DNA from: a virus
Strand: one strand, 5' to 3'
Virus record (IMG/VR): IMGVR_UViG_3300045253_000023
Location: 62,001-126,000 of that record
Length of the DNA: 64,000 nt
Shown here piece after piece: positions 38,326 to 46,219 of the stretch (position 1 is its first letter; each line of letters begins with the position of its first letter). The notes under the pieces are model-generated. The model was not told the DNA's origin, searched no databases, and worked only from the letters and a program-made list of their open reading frames with translations. A program made the position numbers and the translations under genes.

Positions 38326-38739
38326 ATGAAGTTCAAAGAATTCATTGACTTTTCGCCCGATTCAGACTATACTAAGATGAGGCACAGCAAGCCTCAAATC
38401 GACGATTACCCTGCCTTTGCGGATGACCTACATGCAAACAACATCGACTCCAGCGTCAGATTCGAATCAGCTGAAGACCTCATCCCTACGCAGAAGAATT
38501 TCAACGTGGCAAAGGTCAAGAAGTTTTACGATAATGATGAGGCTCGCACAGCTTTCCCTGTCACTATCTCTGAAGATAATTTCGTTGTCGACGGTCATCA
38601 TCGCTGGGCCGCATCGCTTCAGCATCGGGAAACAGTGAAATGCCATTGCATTGCGATGACACTCCAAGAATGTAACAAGTTCCTCAAGAACAAGCCTTAT
38701 ACAAGCAAGAGGGGTGTCAATGAAGATTTACAGCATTGA
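38326..38739 (+). CDS. ParB/sulfiredoxin-fold protein with capsid-targeting-like start
   Basis: VDGHHRWAAS near residue 88 is the signature of the ParB-type nuclease/CTPase fold, with FPVTISEDNF before it. The N-terminus MKFKEFI resembles the head-targeting motif but lacks the cleavage glutamate. Such phage proteins may bind or nick DNA. GGCAAATG context, weak ribosome site. Confidence 0.7.
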   Translation: MKFKEFIDFSPDSDYTKMRHSKPQIDDYPAFADDLHANNIDSSVRFESAEDLIPTQKNFNVAKVKKFYDNDEARTAFPVTISEDNFVVDGHHRWAASLQHRETVKCHCIAMTLQECNKFLKNKPYTSKRGVNEDLQH

Positions 38740-38833
38740 GAACCTTGCAAATGGCAGGAAAGATTCTCCAGAAACAACTCAACGCAGAATAGCAGCACAA
38801 CGTAACAGAAGAAACCGTGAACAAATTCAATAA
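38720..38833 (+). CDS. Tiny basic protein, 37 aa
   Basis: AGAGGGG precedes the ATG. Strongly basic (RRIAAQRNRRNREQ). Overlaps the previous gene by 20 bases. Unknown. Confidence 0.5.
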   Translation: MKIYSIENLANGRKDSPETTQRRIAAQRNRRNREQIQ

Positions 38834-38834
38834 T

Positions 38835-38923
38835 GCCCTCTTGGTGTAATCAGGCAAACACGGACGTCTTAAACACGTCTTAAGCCATAAGGCTTGTCGG
38901 TTCGATCCCGACAGAGGGCACCA
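38835..38923 (+). tRNA. tRNA-Leu (TAA)
   Basis: Class II; acceptor GCCCTCT/AGAGGGC with ACCA; anticodon arm GACGT-CTTAAAC-ACGTC. Confidence 0.92.
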
Positions 38924-38956
38924 TCTCTTTTCGTCATATTCAGAAGGGTATTCATG

Positions 38957-39634
38957 ATGTGCGGAATAATTGGCATCGTTGCCACCAAGTCTTCGTTTCC
39001 GCTTGACAAATTCAAAGCACTTCTCCAAGAAGCCAAAATCCGTGGGCTGCATGCCACGGGATTGGCTTTTGTCGATTCTGGGAAGCTGGTTTGCGAACGT
39101 CAGGCCACCAGCGCAGAAACATTCAAGTTTCCCGAGGCAGTCGCCAAGAAGTCGACGCGGGTTGCCATTGCGCACACTCGCTACAGCACTTCGGACTTGA
39201 AGTTCAATCAGCCTATCTTTTCACCCACCAAAGCAGTTATACTAAACGGAGTGATCTCTCAAGCCGATCCTTCGGAGTGGAAGAAGCTATTTGGTGTTGA
39301 GTGCGAAGGTCGCAATGATGCAGAGATTGTGTTACGCCTGCTTGAGAAGCAAGAACATCCACTCAGTGTAGTGGACTCTTCACAGGCATGCATCTATGTT
39401 GACACTGAACTCAATGAGTTGAAGTTCTGGCGCAATGAACAGCGTCCACTGTATTGGCTGGAGACAGAAGATTGCTTGATTGTTGCTTCCACCAAGGACA
39501 TCTTCAAACGTGCTGGATTCAAACAAGCACCAAGCAATTGCACACCATGCGTGGAGTATGGCATCAATCTTCAATCTTTCAAACGCACCAGCCAAATCAT
39601 CCGCAAGGCAAATGAGGATTTACAGAATGTTTGA
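38957..39634 (+). CDS. Class II glutamine amidotransferase-like protein
   Basis: Starting at the ATG at 38957 gives MCGIIGIVA, leaving the nucleophilic cysteine at the N-terminus after Met removal. RGLHATGLAFVD, AIAHTRYST and AVILNGVIS follow as in the Gn-AT type II fold. It would release ammonia from glutamine for the neighbouring amidoligase. An ATG 3 bases upstream would mask the cysteine and is disfavoured. First gene of a four-gene cassette. Confidence 0.8.
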   Translation: MCGIIGIVATKSSFPLDKFKALLQEAKIRGLHATGLAFVDSGKLVCERQATSAETFKFPEAVAKKSTRVAIAHTRYSTSDLKFNQPIFSPTKAVILNGVISQADPSEWKKLFGVECEGRNDAEIVLRLLEKQEHPLSVVDSSQACIYVDTELNELKFWRNEQRPLYWLETEDCLIVASTKDIFKRAGFKQAPSNCTPCVEYGINLQSFKRTSQIIRKANEDLQNV

Positions 39635-40514
39635 CCCCAAGACATTCACCTATGGCTTCGAAATGGAAGTGGGTGATGTGCCTCGTGCACTGATGATTCC
39701 TTCACATTTGGGAGAGTGGGAACATTCTGAGCGTGACATTGTCAATGAGCGCGAGCCATATCGAGGCATGTGTTCTGATCCAGATGGCATCAATCCACCA
39801 GTCGGCGGCGAGATCAACACCAAACCAACATTGGGATGGCCAGCTCAGGTCAAGCGCATTCTGGACATCAAAGAGTTCTGCGTGCTCTCTGGGCACATGC
39901 CCACTTCACCATTCACAACCCACAATCATCTTCATGTGCATGTCCCTGGGTTGATCGAGGACATTGGAGCACTGCGTCAATTGATGGCATACATCGGCGA
40001 CAACCAACAAACAATGGTTGACAGAGCATACCAGTTCTATGATCTGCCAACTATGAAGTTGGTTCCAAAGATCAAGACCTATTTGCAACATGATGGCGGC
40101 CGAATGTTCCATCCATGGCAGATCAAGAACATCATGTCTGCCACCAACTTCTATGACTTCATTCGCGAACACAGACGCAATCAGCGTGGCACTGTGCTTG
40201 ACCGAGTCTTGCGCAATGCAATCAACACATACTGCTTGAAGTTTGTCAAGACGGTGGAGTTCCGTTGCTTCCGCGCATCATTTGAAGAATCTAAGCTGGA
40301 ATCATGTTTCAAGGTTGTTGAAGCCTTCATGGACAATGCGCTGAATCATCCAGAGCGCAGCATGAATGAGTTCTTCAATGAGACTGAACTTGATTTGCCC
40401 ATGATGACCTTTGATTTGGAACTGGCCCGAGGCTGGGCAGCAACCAAGGTGCCTGATCTGAATGACAACATGGGCACCAGAAAGAATCGCACATATTATG
40501 AGGTGGAACAATGA
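39627..40514 (+). CDS. Putative amidoligase (glutamine-synthetase-like fold)
   Basis: Joins an amino group to a carboxylate using ATP. FTYGFEMEVGD near residue 6 is the typical amidoligase opening, followed by HNHLHVHV near 106 and VEFRCFRASFE near 215. GAGGA precedes the chosen ATG. It overlaps the amidotransferase by 8 bases and the acetyltransferase by 4, an arrangement described for phage peptide- or base-modification cassettes. Product unknown. Confidence 0.7.
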   Translation: MFDPKTFTYGFEMEVGDVPRALMIPSHLGEWEHSERDIVNEREPYRGMCSDPDGINPPVGGEINTKPTLGWPAQVKRILDIKEFCVLSGHMPTSPFTTHNHLHVHVPGLIEDIGALRQLMAYIGDNQQTMVDRAYQFYDLPTMKLVPKIKTYLQHDGGRMFHPWQIKNIMSATNFYDFIREHRRNQRGTVLDRVLRNAINTYCLKFVKTVEFRCFRASFEESKLESCFKVVEAFMDNALNHPERSMNEFFNETELDLPMMTFDLELARGWAATKVPDLNDNMGTRKNRTYYEVEQ

Positions 40515-41095
40515 AACTTGGTCCAACAACTCGTGAAGCATTTGTCAAGGCTCTTGAGCTCACACATGATCCAAGAGACAAATTTGCCAAGACATTTCTC
40601 CGCAAGGGAGATATGGTTGGTGGTTGGGGAGAATGGACTCTTGGAGCATTCTCTGAAAGTGGTCATCTGATGGGCGCATGCATGTTGTCTGTATCCAAGC
40701 GCGAGCCACATGTGATCAATCTGCAGTTGCTTCATACCTTCGCAATGTATCGTGGTTTTGGTATTGCTTCCAAGCTCATGGCATGGGCAGTGATGTATGG
40801 TTGCGCTGTTGCCAAATACTTCCGTGTGTCATCTGAACCAGAATCCATTGAGTTCTACAAGAAGATTGGATTCTATTTCTGGGGCGAACAGAAGAGTGGT
40901 TGTGCATTGTCGATGTTTCGCTATGAAGCAGATGCCAAGTGCGCATATGATCCACATGACCCAATTATCAGTGCCGCATTGAGCTCCAAGCGTCGCGGTG
41001 GTGTTCATCAGATGTATCCAACAGAGTTTGTGACTCTCTCATACGAGCCATACAATCGCTTCCAGGATGTACCATGTCTGTCGATTACCGTCTGA
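40511..41095 (+). CDS. GNAT-family acetyltransferase of the modification cassette
   Basis: The 194-residue protein has LQLLHTFAMYRGFGIASKL (acetyl-CoA loop near residue 82) and VSSEPESIEFYKKIGFYFWG, characteristic of GNAT enzymes. Overlaps both neighbours by 4 and 22 bases, so it is co-translated with the amidoligase and the next gene. It may acylate a modified base or an intermediate. Confidence 0.75.
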   Translation: MKLGPTTREAFVKALELTHDPRDKFAKTFLRKGDMVGGWGEWTLGAFSESGHLMGACMLSVSKREPHVINLQLLHTFAMYRGFGIASKLMAWAVMYGCAVAKYFRVSSEPESIEFYKKIGFYFWGEQKSGCALSMFRYEADAKCAYDPHDPIISAALSSKRRGGVHQMYPTEFVTLSYEPYNRFQDVPCLSITV

Positions 41096-42129
41096 AAGAA
41101 AATCGCAAGCAAGCATTTGTGAAGTGGATGGTGTGGTCAATGCTCTATGAGGATTGCGACCCATCTTTGTTCATGACCAACTACCTGTTTGATCGCTTTG
41201 AAGTCAACTCAGAGCAACGACTCTGGTTGTGCTGGCTGTATGGCACCACGTACTATCTGCCAACAGCCTGGGTTATCTTCAATGAGTTCCCTGACTTTGA
41301 ACTGGTGGATCAGAAGCGTCTTGAAGATTGGAACAATGCCAACTACAAGAGGCTCCGCTATCAGACTGACACCAAGTACAACAAGGGTCATTTGCCTGCT
41401 CAGTTTGCTTCCTATCGCGCATGGATTCATTCCACTGCCAAAACACAGCGCGAGAAGTTCAAACAGTTGACCACAAACAAATGCCCAGAGAAGAACTATC
41501 AACTGGTGTTTGATGAGATCACAGGCAATCTGCACAAGTTCGGCCGATACACTGCATGGTTCTATATCCAGACCCTCAAGCACTGCGCCAAGATCAATGT
41601 TGATGCGCCCAATCTCATCCTTGAGGACTTCTCTGGCAGCAAGAGTCATCGCAATGGTCTCTGCTATGCAACTGGTCATGATGAATGGGTCAACCAGAAG
41701 CTGACCAAGGAACAAACAAACGTTCTCAATGTTGAAGCTGCCAAGATGCTCAAGGAAGTCAATCTGTACATGATGCAGCTGGACTTCACGGAGCAGGCTG
41801 ACTACTTCGCCATGGAGACCTGTTTGTGTTCCTTCAAGAAGCTGTTCCGCAAATCTCGAGGCAGGTATCTTGGATACTACCTTGACAGACAGGCTGAAGA
41901 GATCGCGAAGGTCGAGCAAGATGGTTGGAGCGGCATTTGCTGGAAACCATTATGGGATGCCCGCAATGAAACCATCAAGCGTCCTGAATTGTTGGGCGGT
42001 AATGTGGTGCCAGAGCGAATGGTCCACTTCCTAGACAATGGCTCGCTCGAAAGATTGGACTATCTGTGGCCTGAGGACAAGACCAGCACTGAGACACTCT
42101 CGTTTGATCTAACTAAATTCTCTGTATAA
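41074..42129 (+). CDS. Putative alpha-glutamyl/putrescinyl-thymine pyrophosphorylase-like protein
   Basis: The 351-residue protein has RLWLCWLYGTTYYLPTAWV near residue 49 and a helix-hairpin-helix-glycosylase-like FGRYTAWFYIQTLKHC near 157, then SHRNGLCYATGHDEW. These and the cassette (amidotransferase, amidoligase, GNAT) suggest the family that links a side chain to an activated thymine in phage DNA. The assignment rests on context plus remembered motif shape and needs a profile search. Confidence 0.5.
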   Translation: MSVDYRLKENRKQAFVKWMVWSMLYEDCDPSLFMTNYLFDRFEVNSEQRLWLCWLYGTTYYLPTAWVIFNEFPDFELVDQKRLEDWNNANYKRLRYQTDTKYNKGHLPAQFASYRAWIHSTAKTQREKFKQLTTNKCPEKNYQLVFDEITGNLHKFGRYTAWFYIQTLKHCAKINVDAPNLILEDFSGSKSHRNGLCYATGHDEWVNQKLTKEQTNVLNVEAAKMLKEVNLYMMQLDFTEQADYFAMETCLCSFKKLFRKSRGRYLGYYLDRQAEEIAKVEQDGWSGICWKPLWDARNETIKRPELLGGNVVPERMVHFLDNGSLERLDYLWPEDKTSTETLSFDLTKFSV

Positions 42130-42174
42130 TCAATCACTTATTGTAAGTGTTTGAATGTTTGGAAAATTTAGTGC

Positions 42175-42203
42175 TTGACTTTTGAGAATGACAGGAGTAG
42201 AAT
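42175..42203 (+). promoter_or_regulatory. Boxed early-type promoter (short spacing)
   Basis: GGAAAATTTAGT ends 2 bases before TTGACT; TAGAAT follows after 17 bases. Confidence 0.88.
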
Positions 42204-42233
42204 AGCTTCTGTCAATTGAGAGGAATGTATATC

Positions 42234-42662
42234 ATGTCAGACCGCAAATTGCTCACCATTCGTGAATTTCTCCGTGCCGAATCACAAGGTGCCTTCAAGG
42301 CTAGTGATGTGAGCACGCAATGTGCCGCAGGCTGGTATGACTGGTTCTGCCGCGATCATCTCCTGGTCGACAAGACCGCCAAGCTCACTGGCTTGCTGCG
42401 CTCAATCTGCTTGAGCAAGAAAATCAATCTTGATTCGAGCTATGTGTTTTTCAAGAACAACTGCCCCATGGTCGGCAAGTTGTATGATCAGTTCTCCATC
42501 TGCGATATCGAAACTGGTGATGTGTTGTTCTGTGTGATTCCTTCATGTGGACATACTCGCACCAGCGGCGAAGCCCAGGTCTATGCGCGCTCGAATGGAT
42601 TTGAAGAGCCTGTTGCCAAGGGCAACTGGAATGATGTAGTCGCATACTTCAACGAGGTCTAA
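42234..42662 (+). CDS. Hypothetical protein with capsid-targeting-like start, 142 aa
   Basis: LTIREFLRAE|S near residue 6 resembles the head-targeting motif. Seven cysteines are scattered through it. GAGAGGAA precedes the ATG. Unknown function. Confidence 0.65.
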   Translation: MSDRKLLTIREFLRAESQGAFKASDVSTQCAAGWYDWFCRDHLLVDKTAKLTGLLRSICLSKKINLDSSYVFFKNNCPMVGKLYDQFSICDIETGDVLFCVIPSCGHTRTSGEAQVYARSNGFEEPVAKGNWNDVVAYFNEV

Positions 42663-42667
42663 TAGAC

Positions 42668-42847
42668 ATGGCCGTTGTCATCCGTCATTGGAAAACACGC
42701 ACACGCCTTCAGCATCGTTCTTTCATCTTGCAGGGTGCGCCATGGGTTTCCTTGTACAACAAGGATGGCAACGTGATGTTCTACGGCACCAAGGCACTGT
42801 TTGATGCATGTGTGCAACGTGGTTTCTTTGAGTTCGAGGAAGTTTGA
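42668..42847 (+). CDS. Small basic protein, 59 aa
   Basis: Begins 5 bases after the previous stop; basic N-terminal half and aromatic C-terminal half. No recognised family. Confidence 0.55.
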   Translation: MAVVIRHWKTRTRLQHRSFILQGAPWVSLYNKDGNVMFYGTKALFDACVQRGFFEFEEV

Positions 42848-42850
42848 AAT

Positions 42851-43171
42851 ATGAAACATCATTCGACCAATGTGATTTGCAACGTCATTCACTCAAGCGA
42901 CATATTCACTGTGTTTGAAGAAGATGCAGTGATGTTGGCTGACAGGTCGGACCTTGGTCCGCGTTCTGAATCTCAAATCTACGCCGACGCCTGTGATGTT
43001 GGGTTTGGCATTGCGTCAACCAGAACAGGTGAATATGCCTTCTTCTATCGCGATGACACCATTCGCGATTCTGAAGGCGAAGAGATATATTCTGACTATC
43101 TTCCCATCACACAATCAGTGCGTCTATTTCCACGTCTTGCTGCTTGGAAGGTTCGGGTGTTCAATGACTAA
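42851..43171 (+). CDS. Hypothetical protein, 106 aa
   Basis: Acidic globular protein, start 3 bases after the previous stop, end overlapping the next ATG. Unknown function. Confidence 0.65.
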   Translation: MKHHSTNVICNVIHSSDIFTVFEEDAVMLADRSDLGPRSESQIYADACDVGFGIASTRTGEYAFFYRDDTIRDSEGEEIYSDYLPITQSVRLFPRLAAWKVRVFND

Positions 43172-43544
43172 CTCACATGATGCACTGGTTGGTTTCTCCA
43201 TCATTGCCAAATTGTTCGGGACTGATGAAGACAAAATTGAAACAGCACCTGCTGTTGCATTAGGTCACTATGATACGCAACTCAGAGCCGCATTCGCGTT
43301 CACGCTGTTTCCACGCAATGATTCTGCTCTGGTTGAGTTTCACCTGGAACGACTCAAGAACGAAATTCGCTTGGGGCTGTCCATAGCAATCAAAACCCTT
43401 CGCAACATGGGTATAGACAATGCGCAGTCTCGTTTCCTCAACATGAACAAGCCTCGGCCTGAAGGCACTACTGCGGAACTGGCCCAGAAGCTGGGCATCT
43501 CCAAGAGTGAGGTTCGACGCCGCAAGGCTGCTGGAACACTTTGA
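43164..43544 (+). CDS. Putative helix-turn-helix protein, 126 aa
   Basis: The C-terminal TTAELAQKLGISKSEVRRRK reads as a helix-turn-helix, so it may bind DNA and regulate phage genes. The N-terminal 90 residues are unassigned. Ends just before another boxed promoter. Confidence 0.6.
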   Translation: MTNSHDALVGFSIIAKLFGTDEDKIETAPAVALGHYDTQLRAAFAFTLFPRNDSALVEFHLERLKNEIRLGLSIAIKTLRNMGIDNAQSRFLNMNKPRPEGTTAELAQKLGISKSEVRRRKAAGTL

Positions 43545-43564
43545 TTTGTTGGAAAATTTAGTGC

Positions 43565-43593
43565 TTGACTTTTGCTCTCAATGAGAGTAGAAT
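43565..43593 (+). promoter_or_regulatory. Boxed early-type promoter (short spacing)
   Basis: GGAAAATTTAGT, 2 bases, TTGACT, 17 bases, TAGAAT. Confidence 0.88.
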
Positions 43594-43621
43594 AGGCTTG
43601 TCAATCAAAGGAATCATGCTC

Positions 43622-43846
43622 ATGTTTCGTGCCATCCGCAAGTTCTTCTCCAAAACCACATCATATCGCTTTCATTTGATCAGCGGCGCATCAATTGATG
43701 TGCATGATGTTCTGAAGCTGAAGATCGAATGGAACAAAGAAACTCAGCATCTCAATTCATATCATGTGACTCATTCCAATCCGTCGAGCGCGAAATTGTT
43801 TTATCTTCAGGTTGATTCAATCATTGCCATTGAGGAAATCAAGTGA
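43622..43846 (+). CDS. Hypothetical protein, 74 aa
   Basis: AAAGGAA lies 9 bases upstream of this ATG; an ATG two codons earlier is possible. Basic start, beta-rich remainder. Unknown. Confidence 0.6.
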   Translation: MFRAIRKFFSKTTSYRFHLISGASIDVHDVLKLKIEWNKETQHLNSYHVTHSNPSSAKLFYLQVDSIIAIEEIK

Positions 43847-44100
43847 AACCTTCCATTCCTCAGCTCAAAATTTTGGCACATCTGAATCGTTCCACTCAAT
43901 TCGCAGGTCGGGAACCAAATGCAATAGCACTGCGCGCCTGTTTTGAACGTGGTTGGATACGACATTTGATCCCTAAGGGAAGTGCTGATTCTGTACCACA
44001 TATGTATGGAGTTTTCCAGCTGACCAAGAAAGGATTGAATGTTGTGTTTGAACATCGAATGACTCCAGACATCTATTTTTGGTACGAGAAACAAACATGA
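43843..44100 (+). CDS. Hypothetical protein, possible winged helix, 85 aa
   Basis: GTG start overlapping the previous stop. Pattern of three helices followed by GVFQLTKKGLNVV, reminiscent of a winged-helix wing. Unproven. Confidence 0.55.
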   Translation: MKPSIPQLKILAHLNRSTQFAGREPNAIALRACFERGWIRHLIPKGSADSVPHMYGVFQLTKKGLNVVFEHRMTPDIYFWYEKQT

Positions 44101-44543
44101 GCAAGAAAATCACCATGCGCAACTTCGACCCCAACAAGGCGAAGTGGATTGTTCTGTGCGTCAACAACATGTACATGAATGGCATTCACAATGGCATTCA
44201 GGCCGCACATGCGGCAATCAAGTTGGTGTACGTCAACGCAATTCATGATCCACGTCTTGGAGCCTGGTGCTGCAATGGTTCTGAAACACTGTGGGTCAAG
44301 CGCGGTGGAATGCAGAAAGCCATGCGTGAGTTTCGTGACCTGTTCATGAAGGCATGTCAGAAACACAAGATTCCGTTGCTGCCAAGCGCATGCTTCTATG
44401 AAGAGGCTGATGCACTGAATGGCACTCTGACTTCAATCGCATTCCTGATCCCTGATCCCGATGATCTGGCAAACTTCCCGAGCGCATACAAGCGTTTCTG
44501 GACTGAACTGGAAACCATCATGCCCAGAGGCTGGGCTTCTTAA
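44097..44543 (+). CDS. Putative PTH2-like peptidyl-tRNA hydrolase
   Basis: The 148-residue protein has KWIVLCVNNMYMNGIHNGIQAAHAA near residue 15, resembling the strand and helix of PTH2 enzymes (an N-x-x-x-G-x-x-A-A-x-x-H-A pattern), which free tRNAs from stalled peptides. That role would suit a phage with tmRNA and many tRNAs. The second half does not match clearly, so confidence is modest. Confidence 0.4.
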   Translation: MSKKITMRNFDPNKAKWIVLCVNNMYMNGIHNGIQAAHAAIKLVYVNAIHDPRLGAWCCNGSETLWVKRGGMQKAMREFRDLFMKACQKHKIPLLPSACFYEEADALNGTLTSIAFLIPDPDDLANFPSAYKRFWTELETIMPRGWAS

Positions 44544-44573
44544 AAGAAACACACAACCACTGGAGTTTTGATC

Positions 44574-45077
44574 ATGTCGCAAAACAAGATTGACGTTGAG
44601 GAAATACGCCAGTTCATGGCGACTCAACCTGACACGACCAAGGTGTATCTCGGCTGTGACTCGGAGCGATTCAAGTCCAAGGGCAAGTGGTTTGCTGACT
44701 ACATTCTCGCCGTTGTGATCCACATCAATGGTTCCAAGGGCTGCAAGATTTTCGGCGAGATTCAGCGTGAGGCTGATCATGACCAGCGCGTCGACCGTCC
44801 ATTCACTCGAATGATGATGGAAGCGCAAAAGGTTGCTGAGCTGTATCTCTTGCTCCAGGAAGTGTTCTATGATTTTGAAGTTGAAGTCCATCTGGACATC
44901 AACCCAAATCAAAACCATGGTTCCAACTGCGCATTCCAGGCTGCTGTGGGTTACATCAAGGGCATCTGCAATGTGACTCCAATCGCAAAGCCTCATGCAT
45001 TTGCTGCATCTTATGCAGCTGACCGACTGCGTGAACTGGGTCATGTTCAGTACATCGACCAGGTGAAGGTGGCTTAA
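44574..45077 (+). CDS. RNase H-fold protein, DUF458-like
   Basis: The 167-residue protein has VYLGCDSER near residue 25 (first acidic residue of the fold), FGEIQREADHDQR, and VEVHLDINPNQNHGSN near 107, matching the DUF458 RNase H-like family. A nuclease role is possible but untested. TGGAG precedes the ATG. Confidence 0.7.
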   Translation: MSQNKIDVEEIRQFMATQPDTTKVYLGCDSERFKSKGKWFADYILAVVIHINGSKGCKIFGEIQREADHDQRVDRPFTRMMMEAQKVAELYLLLQEVFYDFEVEVHLDINPNQNHGSNCAFQAAVGYIKGICNVTPIAKPHAFAASYAADRLRELGHVQYIDQVKVA

Positions 45078-45104
45078 TTTCTCTTTCTCAACAGGAGTGT
45101 TGTT

Positions 45105-45371
45105 ATGAAGCGTTATTTTGTGTTGCAGATCGCTTTGCTTTCTGCTCTCGTTGCCGTCACCTTCACTGGTTGCACCAGCAACAATGATGCTCGAAAGGCA
45201 CTCGATGATCTCGGGTTCAAGGATATCCAGACAGGCGGATATTCAGTGTTTGGTTGTGGCAAGGAATACAGCTTCCATACCAAGTTCACTGCCACGAATC
45301 AGAACGGAAAGATCGTCACTGGCGTTGTTTGCAGTGGCTGGTTGATCGGCACTTCTGTGAAGTTCGATTGA
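45105..45371 (+). CDS. Small lipoprotein
   Basis: Signal peptide with lipobox FTGC near residue 20-23, so the cysteine would be lipidated and the protein anchored in the host envelope. The mature part has two further cysteines. Small phage lipoproteins often act in superinfection exclusion or lysis; not determinable here. AGGAG upstream. Confidence 0.75.
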   Translation: MKRYFVLQIALLSALVAVTFTGCTSNNDARKALDDLGFKDIQTGGYSVFGCGKEYSFHTKFTATNQNGKIVTGVVCSGWLIGTSVKFD

Positions 45372-45556
45372 TGAACGATTTTCACAATCCAGACTTTGTT
45401 CGTGATTTCGTTGTATGGCACGAACAAAGAATGGTTGAACTTGGATATCCTCCCAAAATCTGCGATGAACTTCGCAGATACAGGCACAAGTTCGTTCCTC
45501 CTGCAACTCGAGAAATATCATTGGGATACAACCATGTCATTCACATATCACCCTGA
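45371..45556 (+). CDS. Hypothetical protein, 61 aa
   Basis: ATG overlaps the lipoprotein stop (TGATGA). Charged, aromatic. Overlaps the next gene by 23 bases. Unknown. Confidence 0.5.
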   Translation: MNDFHNPDFVRDFVVWHEQRMVELGYPPKICDELRRYRHKFVPPATREISLGYNHVIHISP

Positions 45557-45713
45557 CTTCACAGAAGCGATGCGGGATGCCTTCTGCAATGGTGACAAGT
45601 GTCCGCAATGCCTGGGCTCCAATGTCAAGTGCGTTGGAGCCGCTCCTGATGGCATCCGCATGAATCACTTCTTCGACTGCGAGGAATGCGGTGCGCAGTG
45701 GGAAGGCGATTGA
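45534..45713 (+). CDS. Zinc-ribbon protein, 59 aa
   Basis: CPQC near residue 23 and CEEC near 51 form a zinc ribbon. Unknown function. Confidence 0.6.
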   Translation: MSFTYHPDFTEAMRDAFCNGDKCPQCLGSNVKCVGAAPDGIRMNHFFDCEECGAQWEGD

Positions 45714-45715
45714 CA

Positions 45716-45898
45716 ATGCGTGTCCACTTCCATAGGCTCACAAGCAACGTTCTTGTACCCTGTTACCACAGTTGCAAGAACGTCATCTTTTCTGGATCAT
45801 TTTGGATTGGGGTGACTTGTTCATTTCCACTGGAACATTTCTTGTGGGAGAAGGTATGGCCATTCAAACTGCTGACGGCAATCCTCCTGACTCCATAG
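45716..45898 (+). CDS. Doubtful 60-aa frame
   Basis: GGGAAGG lies 11 bases upstream, but the composition is not convincing and it overlaps the next gene by 43 bases. Retained as a possibility because it fills the gap before 45856. Confidence 0.3.
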   Translation: MRVHFHRLTSNVLVPCYHSCKNVIFSGSFWIGVTCSFPLEHFLWEKVWPFKLLTAILLTP

Positions 45899-46092
45899 TT
45901 GTGATGTTGTGTTACAAGTGTCGTGAGCCACTCAAGTCTTTTGTCATGGGCAGCTATGAGGCATGTCCATGCGGTGTTCTTGGATACCTGTCCAATGTGA
46001 TGCCACTGCCTAAAGATCGTTGGTGGCCAATCACTTGGGCTCAGGGATTGGTCGTCTACAAACCAATCAGGGAAACGATTGTCATGAACTAA
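45856..46092 (+). CDS. Zinc-ribbon protein, 78 aa
   Basis: GGGAGAAGG precedes the ATG. CYKC near residue 17 and CPCG near 34. Unknown function. Confidence 0.6.
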   Translation: MAIQTADGNPPDSIVVMLCYKCREPLKSFVMGSYEACPCGVLGYLSNVMPLPKDRWWPITWAQGLVVYKPIRETIVMN

Positions 46093-46150
46093 ATTTTCCA
46101 ACGAGTCAATGGCTTAGTGTAAGTCACTGATGATTTGGAAAATTTAGTTC

Positions 46151-46179
46151 TTGACTTTCTCGGTCAGTGGGAGTAGAAT
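46151..46179 (+). promoter_or_regulatory. Boxed early-type promoter (short spacing)
   Basis: GGAAAATTTAGT, 2 bases, TTGACT, 17 bases, TAGAAT. Confidence 0.88.
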
Positions 46180-46219
46180 AGGCTCTGTTGTAAAGCTAAA
46201 CCACTTCCGAGGAACACCC

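Noticed and set aside
38343-38380. Promoter-like TTGACT..TATACT inside the ParB-like gene
   Set aside because: It lies within the coding sequence, has no boxed element and no gene start just downstream.
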